This document shows positions 34,754-43,120 of a stretch of DNA of 64,000 nucleotides, in pieces. The stretch spans positions 62,001 to 126,000 of the forward strand of contig NZ_VZOW01000004.1 of the NCBI RefSeq assembly GCF_008801835.1, read 5' to 3'. A model generated the notes under the pieces. That model saw only the letters and a program-made list of their open reading frames with translations. It was not told where the DNA came from and did not search any database. Both the position numbers and the translations under genes were made by a program. Source of the stretch: Cupriavidus pauculus. GTDB lineage: Bacteria; Pseudomonadota; Gammaproteobacteria; Burkholderiales; Burkholderiaceae. Numbering within the stretch: position 1 is the stretch's first letter; the number at the start of each line of letters is the position of its first letter.

Positions 34754-36145
34754 CTACGCGGCTTTCTTGGCCAGCATGCGCGGCGCCTCCTGCGTGCCGC
34801 GCACGTTGAACAGCAGGTTCAGCAGCACCGCGCACAGCGTGCCGAGCAGGATGCCGTTCTGGCAGAACTTGGCCGCCAGTTCCGGCAACTGCGCGAAAAA
34901 CCTGTCGGCGACCAGCGGAATCATCCCAAGCGCCACGCTGACGGCGACGATGTAGGCGTTCTTCTTGTTCTCGACGAAATCGACGTGGCCCAGGATGCGC
35001 ACGCCGGTGGCCGCCACCATGCCGAACATCACCAGCGCGGCGCCGCCGAGCACGTATTGCGGGATCGACGCCGCAAAGAACGCCAGCTTCGGCAGGCAGC
35101 CCAACACGACCAGGATGCCGCCCGCCGTCGCGCACACCCAGCGGCTGCGCACACCGGTCACCTGCACCAGCCCAACATTCTGCGCATACGAGGTGTAGGT
35201 AAAGGTATTGAACACCGCCCCGACCAGCGCGCCGACTCCATCGGCACGCAGGCCGCGCGCCAGGTCGTCCGGCGTGACCGGCCTGTCGACGATTTCACCG
35301 AGCGCGAGAAACTGGCCCACGCCCTCGATCATGATCACGACCATCACCACGCATAGCGTGATCGACGTCATCAGGTCGAAGGTAGGCAGGCCAAAGTGGA
35401 ACGGCGTGATGAACGCCACCCAGTCGGCCGCATGCACGCCCGCGAAGGTAACCTTGCCCAGCGCCACCGCCACCACGAAGCCGGTCGCGATGCCGATCAG
35501 CACGGCGATATTGCACAGAAAGCCCTTGAAGAACGCGATCATGCACAGCACCGTCGCCAGCACCAGCGTGGCGATGCCCAGGTTCACGGGCAGGCCGTAG
35601 GCCGGATTGGGCGCCGGGCCGGTCGGCGTGGCGATGGTGGGATTGCCGCCCGCCGCCCAGTTCACGCCGACCCGCATCAGCGAGATGCCGATCACCAGCA
35701 CCACGGTTCCGGTTACCACAGGCGGAAACAAGCGGATCAGGCGGCTGACATAGGGCGCCGCCACCAACGTGAAGACGCCGGCCACCATCACCGCGCCGAA
35801 TACGGCCGGCAATCCCAGCGATGGATTCGATCCGGTGGCGATGATCGGGGCGATGGCGGTGAACGTCACGCCCATCATCACCGGCAGGCGGATGCCGATT
35901 TTCCAGATGCCGATGCTCTGGATCATCGTCACCAGTCCGCAGCAGAACAGATCCGCGGCGATCAGAAAGGCGATCTGGTCCTTGGGCAGGTGCAGCGCGC
36001 CGCCGATGATCAGCGGCACGGCGATCGCGCCCGCGTACATCACGAGCACGTGTTGCAGGCCGAGCGCGGCCAGGCGAAGCGGGGGCAAGACTTCATCGAC
36101 CGGATGCACCGGGTCGATCCCATGCGAAGTGGGGGTGGGGATCAT
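34754..36145 (-). CDS. NCS2 family nucleobase/aromatic permease
   Basis: 463 residues, about 14 predicted membrane segments. NCS2 signatures: GLQHVLVMYAGAIAVPLIIG (TM1 QH motif) and NVGLVQVTGVRSRWVCA (NxGxxxxTG). It is clearly a paralogue of the permease at 22223-23575 but not near-identical. ATG at 36145 with AAGGAG upstream; the frame upstream to 36286 is not needed. The gene lies downstream of a UbiD decarboxylase gene (219-base gap) in a run with two amidohydrolases, so the imported compound may be the pathway substrate rather than a nucleobase. Confidence 0.9.
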   Translation of the reverse strand: MIPTPTSHGIDPVHPVDEVLPPLRLAALGLQHVLVMYAGAIAVPLIIGGALHLPKDQIAFLIAADLFCCGLVTMIQSIGIWKIGIRLPVMMGVTFTAIAPIIATGSNPSLGLPAVFGAVMVAGVFTLVAAPYVSRLIRLFPPVVTGTVVLVIGISLMRVGVNWAAGGNPTIATPTGPAPNPAYGLPVNLGIATLVLATVLCMIAFFKGFLCNIAVLIGIATGFVVAVALGKVTFAGVHAADWVAFITPFHFGLPTFDLMTSITLCVVMVVIMIEGVGQFLALGEIVDRPVTPDDLARGLRADGVGALVGAVFNTFTYTSYAQNVGLVQVTGVRSRWVCATAGGILVVLGCLPKLAFFAASIPQYVLGGAALVMFGMVAATGVRILGHVDFVENKKNAYIVAVSVALGMIPLVADRFFAQLPELAAKFCQNGILLGTLCAVLLNLLFNVRGTQEAPRMLAKKAA

Positions 36146-36313
36146 GCTGTCTCCTTCGTCTTCCAGGCCGGAACTGCCCGCACGGTTGGCCGAAAGGAGG
36201 CTGCAGTTGCCGCCCCCCGTGGTCTGTCGCCACGTTTTCCGCCACCTGCGTTTCGTTGTCAGGGCAGCATGCCAGCCACCGGACATTGGGTAAATGGGGC
36301 GCGTGGATTAATC

Positions 36314-36330
36314 GATCGGGTCATCCGATC
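36314..36330. promoter_or_regulatory. Inverted repeat upstream of the NCS2 gene
   Basis: GATCGG-GTCAT-CCGATC is a perfect 6-bp inverted repeat with partial extension (AAT/ATC flanks), about 170 bases upstream of the permease start and 35 bases downstream of the UbiD stop. Possible operator or part of an internal promoter. Low certainty. Confidence 0.3.
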
Positions 36331-36364
36331 AATCGCATCCGGCGCGGATTCCGTTACATCGGCT

Positions 36365-37789
36365 TCAGTGTTTTCCCGTATCGATGCGCGCCAGCAGCGC
36401 TGCCGCGCGCGCCATGGCGTCGTCGTCGATGCGTGCGCGAATGCCATCGAAGTTCGGCCCGCGTGTGGCATCCAGGCCCATCCGCGACGTGGTGCCCACG
36501 CCCGAGGCGGACGGATCGAGCGCGCTGCCGGGCAGCCCGTCGACCACCACCACATCGAGATGGGGCTGCAGATGCGTGGCGATGGCCCACAGCACCTGCT
36601 CGTCGCGCGTGATGTCGACGTCGTGATCGACGGCCACCACGGTTTTCAGGTACGGGTCCCAGCCCAGCAGCCCCAGCATCACCTGGCGCGCCTCGCCCGG
36701 GCGCGATTGGCGCAGCGCCACGTAGGCGTGGAAATGCGTGCCGGAACTGGGATAGTGCACGGCGGTGACCGATGGAAAGCGCTCCATCAGTTTTTCCACC
36801 ATCTCCGATTCGCGCGGAATGCGGCCCAGGTTCAGATGCTCGGCCGAATTGCCGCCGACCACGTCGACCAGCCAGGCGTCGCTGCGCCGCATCACGGTTT
36901 CCACGCGCAACAGGTTGTTGGTCGAGCGGTCGGACGAATAGCCGGTGAATTCGCCAAACGGCCCTTCGTCCACGCGGGCGGTGGGATCGAGCACGCCTTC
37001 CAGCACGATCTCCGCATGTGCGGGCACCTCGATGCCGTAGCGCGGCGTGCGCACGACTTCGAGCGGCGCGCCGAACAGCCCGCTGGCGACGTGGCGCTCG
37101 TCCACGCCATACGGCAGGCGCGCCGCGCCAGCGAGCATGAACAGCGGATGCGCGCCGATCACCATCGCCACGGGCAGCGGCCTGCCTTGCTCCACGGCGC
37201 GCTGGAACATGCGCCACAGATGCCCGCGCGAATGCAGGCTGGTGGCGATCTCGTTGGGCGAATGCAGCATCGAGCGGTGATAGCTGGCATTGCCGAAGCC
37301 GAGTTCGCGATCTTCCGCGATCAGGATTGCGTTGGTGATATACGGGCCGCGATCGGTGGCGAAGTGCCGGATCGTGGGCAGTGTGCCGAGGTCGACGTGC
37401 TCCTGCACGATGCCGGTCACCGCGCCCGATTGCAGCACGCGCGGCGCCATCAGCCGGCGGCTGCGGGCCTGGTATTCGGCATGGATGCCGGCCGGCGACA
37501 CGCCGCCGAGCATACGGCCCACGCGCTCGCGCGAGGCAAACAGGTTGGTGACCAGCGGCGCGCCCAGTCCGGCCACATCGTCGAACACCACCACCGGGTG
37601 GCGATTGCGCTCGGCCAGCGTCCAGACCAGTGCGGTGGGGTCCTGGTTGGCGGTGACGGTGTCGCGCACGGTCAGCACGTCGTCGGGAAAAGCCGCGCGG
37701 TACGCGGCGAGAAAGGTATGAAAGTCCTGCGATGTATCGTCAAAGATCGGCGGGTCTAACGCCGGCAGGCTTGCAGATGGGGCAGTCAT
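36365..37789 (-). CDS. UbiD family decarboxylase
   Basis: 474 residues, prenyl-FMN dependent (de)carboxylase of aromatic or alpha,beta-unsaturated acids. Visible family landmarks: a long N-terminal domain, EDRELGFGNASYHRSML, and the conserved acid loop EGPFGEFTGYSSDR (active-site Glu pair), with the C-terminal VVAVDHDVDITRDEQVLWAIATH. ATG at 37789 with CGGAG upstream. UbiX is encoded 6.4 kb away in the divergent operon. No CoA ligase is nearby. The neighbours suggest removal of a carboxylate from a ring, but the substrate is not readable. Confidence 0.9.
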   Translation of the reverse strand: MTAPSASLPALDPPIFDDTSQDFHTFLAAYRAAFPDDVLTVRDTVTANQDPTALVWTLAERNRHPVVVFDDVAGLGAPLVTNLFASRERVGRMLGGVSPAGIHAEYQARSRRLMAPRVLQSGAVTGIVQEHVDLGTLPTIRHFATDRGPYITNAILIAEDRELGFGNASYHRSMLHSPNEIATSLHSRGHLWRMFQRAVEQGRPLPVAMVIGAHPLFMLAGAARLPYGVDERHVASGLFGAPLEVVRTPRYGIEVPAHAEIVLEGVLDPTARVDEGPFGEFTGYSSDRSTNNLLRVETVMRRSDAWLVDVVGGNSAEHLNLGRIPRESEMVEKLMERFPSVTAVHYPSSGTHFHAYVALRQSRPGEARQVMLGLLGWDPYLKTVVAVDHDVDITRDEQVLWAIATHLQPHLDVVVVDGLPGSALDPSASGVGTTSRMGLDATRGPNFDGIRARIDDDAMARAAALLARIDTGKH

Positions 37790-37956
37790 GGCATGGCTCC
37801 GCTTGGATAACGCCAACGGGATACCGTTGCCGCGCGCGGGCGCCGACAGAGAAGCCGGCGCCCGCGCGTGACCAGACGGCGAAGCATGTTGGGCGCGCAC
37901 GCGGGTGCGCGCCGCAGGGCTACGGCACGTGCGAAAGGACGTGTGCCGGGCGCGCG

Positions 37957-38871
37957 TCAGCGCGTGCTGGCGTACGTGTCCTTCAGGCGGGCCTGCGCTT
38001 CCTCCTGGGTTTTGGGCGGCGCCGTCGGCTCGATGCCGACGAGGCGGGCAATGTTGTTGCCCATGTAGTCCTCCAGGCCGTCCTCATCCAGGTCCATGCC
38101 CTGCGGGGCCGGCCCGCACAGCATCTCCAGTTCGCGCAGCCACATGCCGGGCTCGTTCGGCGGCGTATCGGTGCCGAACACGATCTTGTCGCGCGGCAGC
38201 TGACGTGCGAACTCGACGATGCGCGACTGGAAGCACCAGCCCGATTCGCAATACACGTTCGGCGTATCCATCGCCATCCAGAACGCCTCGAACGAATAGT
38301 TGCCGCCGGTCTGGATGCCGAAATGCCCGATGATGAAATTGACCATCGGGAATTCGCGGATGATCGGATAGAACATCGTCGGAATCGTGTACGGGCCGTC
38401 GCCGGTGTGGATCAGCACCACGATGTTGTACTTGGCGCAGACCTTCATCGCGGGGCGCAGCCAGTCGAGCGCTCGGTCAGGGCGATAGCCGTGCATGTTG
38501 GCATGCAGCTTGAGCATCTTGAAGCCGTATTCCTTCACATGGAATTCCAGCTCCAGCGCGCCTTCCTCCGGGCCCCAGCGCGGATTGAACGTGAAGTTGC
38601 CGATAAAGCGATCCGGGTACTTCTGGCACAGGCTGGCCACGTAGGCCATGTAGTCGCGAATGCCCTCGCGGCCGCGGCGGTTGCCGTCGCGGTAGCCGGT
38701 GTTTCCGGGCGGCGGCTGGATGAAGCCCATGTCGATGCGGCGCGGCTTGCCGTTGATCATGTAGGGGCCGTCCATCATCTTGAGCATGCGCTCGCCGTTG
38801 AACGGCTCGCCGGTATGTCGCCAGGCTTCGTCGACGAGGTTGGTGGGGTGCAGATGGGTGTCGATGATCAT
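37957..38871 (-). CDS. Amidohydrolase_2 family metal-dependent enzyme (active-site complete)
   Basis: 304 residues, TIM-barrel of the ACMSD/gamma-resorcylate decarboxylase type. The metal ligands are all visible: H6 and H8 (DTHLH), H155 (LIHTGDGPY), H183 (IIGHFGIQTGG) and D235 (FGTDTPPNEPG). Members either decarboxylate aromatic acids without redox or hydrolyse rings. ATG at 38871 with GGAG upstream. It follows the paralogue 38912-39814 on the same strand after 40 bases, and precedes ubiD (gap 167). The two proteins are clearly homologous along the whole length, for example ANMHxYRPDRALDWLRP is shared. Confidence 0.88.
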   Translation of the reverse strand: MIIDTHLHPTNLVDEAWRHTGEPFNGERMLKMMDGPYMINGKPRRIDMGFIQPPPGNTGYRDGNRRGREGIRDYMAYVASLCQKYPDRFIGNFTFNPRWGPEEGALELEFHVKEYGFKMLKLHANMHGYRPDRALDWLRPAMKVCAKYNIVVLIHTGDGPYTIPTMFYPIIREFPMVNFIIGHFGIQTGGNYSFEAFWMAMDTPNVYCESGWCFQSRIVEFARQLPRDKIVFGTDTPPNEPGMWLRELEMLCGPAPQGMDLDEDGLEDYMGNNIARLVGIEPTAPPKTQEEAQARLKDTYASTR

Positions 38872-38911
38872 GTTCGTGTGCTCCGTCGGAATCTCGTTGA
38901 ACTGCCCGCGC

Positions 38912-39814
38912 TCAGGCTGCCAGGCGCGCACGCGCTTCTTCGAGCGTGCGCGGCACCGGCGTCGGCTCCAGGCCGATCATGCGGGCGACGTTGTTGCCGA
39001 GGTAATCCTCGAGCGTGTCTTCATCGAGATTGAGGCCTTGCGGCGGTTCGAAGCACAGCACTTCCAGCAGCCGCAGCCACATGCCGGGCTCGTTGGGCGG
39101 GGTATCGGACCCGAACAGGATCTTGTGCTTGGGCAGCACCTTGGCGAACTCGACGATGCGCGACTGCAGGCACCAGCCCGATTCGCAATACACATTGGGC
39201 ATGTCCATCGCCAGCTGGAATGGCTCGAAGCAATACACGCCCCCGGTCTGCACGCCAAAGTGCGCCATGATGAAATTCACGGTCGGGAATTCCTTCATCA
39301 TCGGCACCCATTCGGTGGGAATGCTGTAGGGGCCATCGCCGGTATGGAGCTTGACCAGCACGCCAAGTTCGGCGCATTTCTGCAGCGCCGGACGCAGCCA
39401 GTCGAGCGCGCGGTCGGGACGATATGCGTGCATGTTGGCCTGGAACTGCACCATCTTGAAACCCAGGCGCTTCACATAGTGTTCGATGGCGTTGACGCCG
39501 TTTTCCACGCCGCAGCGCGGGTTGTAGACGAAGCAGCCGATAAAGCGGTCCGGATACTTCTGCACCATCTCGCGCGTGTAGGCCATGTACGCGTCGATGG
39601 CTTCGGAGCCCGATTGCACACCGTCGGTGTAGGTGTAGATCGTGTTGCCTTGCGGCGGCTGGATGAAGGCGCGGTCGATACGGCGCGGTTTGCCATTGAT
39701 GGTGAACGGGCCATCCATCATCTGGATCAGGCGTTCGCCGGTAAATGGGTCGCCGTCGTGCCGCCAGGCCAGATCGACCAGGTTGGTCGGGTAACAACTG
39801 GTGTCGATGATCAT
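38912..39814 (-). CDS. Amidohydrolase_2 paralogue lacking the HxH metal ligands
   Basis: 300 residues, same fold and length as the neighbour, but the N-terminal metal motif reads DTSCYP: S6 and Y8 replace H6 and H8. The other residues are kept: H157 (KLHTGDGPY), H185 (IMAHFGVQTGG) and D237 (FGSDTPPNEPG). The neighbour's H123 also becomes Q. It cannot bind metal in the usual way, so it may be a structural or regulatory partner of the active paralogue, or have a changed chemistry. It is the first gene of the minus-strand run (start ATG at 39814), so it is translated first and is not a decaying end copy. No frameshift is seen. Confidence 0.87.
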   Translation of the reverse strand: MIIDTSCYPTNLVDLAWRHDGDPFTGERLIQMMDGPFTINGKPRRIDRAFIQPPQGNTIYTYTDGVQSGSEAIDAYMAYTREMVQKYPDRFIGCFVYNPRCGVENGVNAIEHYVKRLGFKMVQFQANMHAYRPDRALDWLRPALQKCAELGVLVKLHTGDGPYSIPTEWVPMMKEFPTVNFIMAHFGVQTGGVYCFEPFQLAMDMPNVYCESGWCLQSRIVEFAKVLPKHKILFGSDTPPNEPGMWLRLLEVLCFEPPQGLNLDEDTLEDYLGNNVARMIGLEPTPVPRTLEEARARLAA

Positions 39815-39890
39815 TGAGATCCCCTAACGATGACTCTGGTGAAAGAGATGGAGTCGTGTCAGGGAGGTGGGACCGGTCTGGTCGTGACGC

Positions 39891-39913
39891 CACTGACAGG
39901 AACTCCGTCAGTG
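39891..39913. promoter_or_regulatory. 23-base imperfect palindrome upstream of the amidohydrolase operon
   Basis: CACTGAC (39891-39897) is inverted as GTCAGTG (39907-39913); the inner GGA/TCC also pair. It lies 77 bases upstream of the amidohydrolase start in a 304-base region shared with the sulfatase gene (39815-40118), which otherwise holds only AT-rich patches near 39980. Typical size and symmetry for a dimeric repressor or GntR-like site. Confidence 0.45.
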
Positions 39914-40118
39914 AGCAATCTCCAGATGAACCTCGCGGCATTGCGCCGCTGCTGTTCAATCGACCGCTTCTACCCACGCGTTCGTTATATAGCGCCGTGT
40001 TTGCGCGCGTCAAGCGCGACTTGTGGTGCGGTGCACGAATATCGTTAGGCGAAATCATTCGTTCGGCGCGCGCCCGCACGTTCCTAGCATGATCGTCTTC
40101 CCAATCTCCGGTACAGGA

Positions 40119-42095
40119 ATGAGGCGTATGACAACAACAACAGCAGCGTCCCGCCATACCCCCGCGCGTCGTGCGCTGGCAGGCTTGTGCGCAACAGCCG
40201 TGGCGATGACGGCGGCGTGCGGCAGCGACGGCGGTAGCACGACAAACGCGTCCGACAATCCCGCGCCAACAACCGTGGCGGCCAGAAAGCCCAACATCGT
40301 CTTCATCATGGCCGATGACCTCGGCTATTCCGATCTGGGCGCATTCGGCAGCGAGATCCGTACGCCTAACCTTGACGCTCTGGTGCGGCAGGGACGCATC
40401 CTGGCCAATCATCACGCCGCAGCGGTGTGCGCGGTTACGCGATCGATGATCATCTCGGGCACTGACCACCACTTGGTTGGCGAGGGCACGATGGCCACCA
40501 CCGACGTGAACTACATCGACGAAAACGGCGCGCCGAAACCGGGCTACGAGGGCTATCTCAACGATCGCGCGCTATCGATCGCGCAGTTGCTCAAGGACGG
40601 TGGCTATCACACGTACATGGCCGGCAAGTGGCATCTGGGCAGCGGCCTGCCGAATGCGTCGAACCAGGGCGCAAACGTGGGCACGGCGTCGCCGGGCCAG
40701 ACGCCGGTGTCGTGGGGATTCGAGAAAAGCTACGCGCTGCTGGGCGGCGGCGGCGACCACTTCGGTCGCAACGGCAGCACTGCCTACGTGGAAGACGATC
40801 ACTACGTGACGCCCAACACCACCAACTTCTTCTCCTCCGATTTCTATACGTCGACGATCATCAAGTACATCGATTCCAGCACCGGCAGGAATGCCGATGG
40901 CAAGCCATTCTTCGCGTACCTGACGTATCAGGCGCCGCATTCGCCGCTGCAGGCGCCCGCCGCGTATATCGATCGCTACAAGGGCGTGTATGACGCGGGC
41001 TACGAGCCGATCCGCGCGGCGCGGCTGGCGCGGCAGAAGGCGCTGGGACTGATCCCCGCCGATTTCACGCCGAATCCCGGCCGTGACGAGACGCTGACGG
41101 TCACGCCGAAATCGGCAAACTGGGGCACCGCATCGGCCAACTACGTCACGTCGACCCACAGCGTGGCGCAGGGCGGCGTCGATACGCGCGTGATGAACGC
41201 GAACAAGAAATGGGACAGCCTCAGCGCGGACGAAAAGCGCGCACAAGCGCGCTACATGGAGATCTACGCGGCGATGGTGGAGAACCTCGACGCCAACGTC
41301 GGCCGTCTGGTGCAGCATCTGAAGGACATTGGCGAATACGACAACACGCTGATCGTGTTCCAGTCCGATAACGGACCGGAAGCCAGCTATTACGAATTCA
41401 GCGGCAACTACGATCAGAACTACGACGCCAAGAACGCCGCGGCCGCGGTGTATCCCACGCTCGGCACCACGGCCTATACGGGATCGGGCAATCTCGATTA
41501 CGGCCAGCGCTGGGCCGAAGTGAGCGCCACGCCGTTCCGCTTGTGGAAATCGTTCCCGGCCGAGGGCGGCCATTCCGTGCCGACCATCGTCAAGCTACCG
41601 GGCGCCGCGCCGGACAAGGCTGGTGCGCAGCTAAACGCCTTCACCCATGTGGTGGACCTGGCGCCGACGTTTCTCGATATCGCGGGCATTGCCGCGCCCA
41701 GCACGCCGGCCGCGCCGCTCTACGATAGCAAGGGCGTGAACCGCAATGCGGGCAAGGTGGTGTACGACGGCCGCAATGTCTATCCGATCACCGGGCTGTC
41801 GTTGTTGCCGACGCTGCAGGGCAAGGCCGCGGGGCCGGCGCGCACCACTTTTTCGGAAGAGCTGTATGGCCGCACCTATGTCTATGCGGACAACTGGAAA
41901 GCGACCTGGATCGAGCCGCCGTTCGGCCCGGCCAATGGCGAATGGACGCTATATGACATTCGTGCCGATCGCGGCGAAACCAACGACCTGGCGACGCAGC
42001 GCCCCGACGTGCTGGCCGATTTGAAAGCGCGGTGGAACGACTATGCGAAGGCGGTCGGCGTGGTATTGCCGAAGGTGCCCGGCATGATCTACTGA
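40119..42095 (+). CDS. Sulfatase, Cys-type, exported (possible lipoprotein)
   Basis: 658 residues, arylsulfatase/alkaline phosphatase superfamily, hydrolyses sulfate esters. The metal and catalytic features: DD in MADDLGYSD (66-67), the formylglycine cysteine C104 in CAVTRS, GKWHLG, and HSPLQAP. The C-x-P-x-R consensus reads C-A-V-T-R, with Val at the Pro position. The N-terminus has a basic start, a hydrophobic stretch and TAAC at 31-34, a weak lipobox. Start taken at 40119 (MRRMTTT); 40128 and 40089 are also in frame. The next gene is a formylglycine-generating enzyme, which matches the Cys-type site. Paired function is nearly certain; the substrate is not. Confidence 0.9.
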   Translation: MRRMTTTTAASRHTPARRALAGLCATAVAMTAACGSDGGSTTNASDNPAPTTVAARKPNIVFIMADDLGYSDLGAFGSEIRTPNLDALVRQGRILANHHAAAVCAVTRSMIISGTDHHLVGEGTMATTDVNYIDENGAPKPGYEGYLNDRALSIAQLLKDGGYHTYMAGKWHLGSGLPNASNQGANVGTASPGQTPVSWGFEKSYALLGGGGDHFGRNGSTAYVEDDHYVTPNTTNFFSSDFYTSTIIKYIDSSTGRNADGKPFFAYLTYQAPHSPLQAPAAYIDRYKGVYDAGYEPIRAARLARQKALGLIPADFTPNPGRDETLTVTPKSANWGTASANYVTSTHSVAQGGVDTRVMNANKKWDSLSADEKRAQARYMEIYAAMVENLDANVGRLVQHLKDIGEYDNTLIVFQSDNGPEASYYEFSGNYDQNYDAKNAAAAVYPTLGTTAYTGSGNLDYGQRWAEVSATPFRLWKSFPAEGGHSVPTIVKLPGAAPDKAGAQLNAFTHVVDLAPTFLDIAGIAAPSTPAAPLYDSKGVNRNAGKVVYDGRNVYPITGLSLLPTLQGKAAGPARTTFSEELYGRTYVYADNWKATWIEPPFGPANGEWTLYDIRADRGETNDLATQRPDVLADLKARWNDYAKAVGVVLPKVPGMIY

Positions 42096-42103
42096 GGCAG
42101 GCC

Positions 42104-43120
42104 GTGGCGCGGAATCGATTCACGCTGGGCTGGCGCATCGGCGCCATCGCGTTCGCCGTGGCGCTGTTGCTGACGTGGGCGGTGCGCGCGGTGCCGCTGC
42201 ACGCGGCCGCGCCGCTCGGCACGCCGCAGCAATGCGCGGCGTATCGCGGCGCACCCGAGCACTGGCGACAGCAGCGCACTGCGGGCATGGCGCGCATCGC
42301 CGGCGGCGAATTCGTGCCGGGCACGACGATGGGATATCCCGACGAGCGGCCCGCCGGCAAGGTGCGCGTGGGCAGTTTCTGGATCGATCGCACCGAAGTG
42401 ACCAACGCGCAGTTCGAAGCCTTCGTGCAGGCCACCGGCTATGTCACTGACGCCGAGCGCGCGGGCGAAGCGGTGGTGTTCCACAAGCCGACCGGAGAAG
42501 AGCTGCAGCAGCGCCCGTATGCATGGTGGTCGATGGTGCGCGGCGCAGACTGGCGTCATCCGACAGGACCGGCATCGAACCTGGACGGCAAGCGCAACCA
42601 GCCGGTCACGCTGGTGACCCAGGCCGACGCGCGCGCCTATGCGCAATGGCTCGGCCACGATCTGCCGACCGAGGACGAATGGGAGTACGCGGCCAAGGCC
42701 GGACGAGGCGACGCGGCGCTGGAAACGGCACCCGTCGGCGGCGATGGCATGCCGTCGGCCAACTATTGGCAGGGCGTGTTTCCCGTGTTGAACAGCGCGA
42801 AAGACGGATTCGACGGCCTGGCGCCGGTCGGTTGCTTTGCCGCCAACGCGTTCGGCCTTTACGACATGATCGCCAACGCCTGGGAATGGACCGCCGATCC
42901 GTACAGCGGGCCGCGCCAGTCGCATGCCAATGGCGATACCGCATTCGTCGCCGCGCAGTCGCGACGCGCGCGCGAAAGCCGCATGGCCGTGATCAAGGGC
43001 GGATCGTTCCTGTGCGCGCCCGACTTCTGCGTGCGCTATCGCGCGTCCGCGCGCGAGCCCGCCGAGCGCGACTTGCCGACATCGCACATCGGCTTTCGTA
43101 CGGTGCTGCGTGATGGCTGA
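42104..43120 (+). CDS. Formylglycine-generating enzyme (SUMF1 family)
   Basis: 338 residues. Converts the sulfatase cysteine to formylglycine. N-terminal hydrophobic segment (10-30) implies an anchor or signal. Family motifs: GGEFVPGT, RTEVTNAQFEAFV, LPTEDEWEYAAK, and the C-terminal GGSFLCAPDFCVRYRASAR with both active-site cysteines C304 and C309 and the ending GFRTV. Starts at GTG 42104 with GAGGCAG just upstream, 8 bases after the sulfatase stop. Its stop overlaps the next gene. The whole unit is likely periplasmic, which fits an aerobic copper-dependent maturation. Confidence 0.9.
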   Translation: MARNRFTLGWRIGAIAFAVALLLTWAVRAVPLHAAAPLGTPQQCAAYRGAPEHWRQQRTAGMARIAGGEFVPGTTMGYPDERPAGKVRVGSFWIDRTEVTNAQFEAFVQATGYVTDAERAGEAVVFHKPTGEELQQRPYAWWSMVRGADWRHPTGPASNLDGKRNQPVTLVTQADARAYAQWLGHDLPTEDEWEYAAKAGRGDAALETAPVGGDGMPSANYWQGVFPVLNSAKDGFDGLAPVGCFAANAFGLYDMIANAWEWTADPYSGPRQSHANGDTAFVAAQSRRARESRMAVIKGGSFLCAPDFCVRYRASAREPAERDLPTSHIGFRTVLRDG

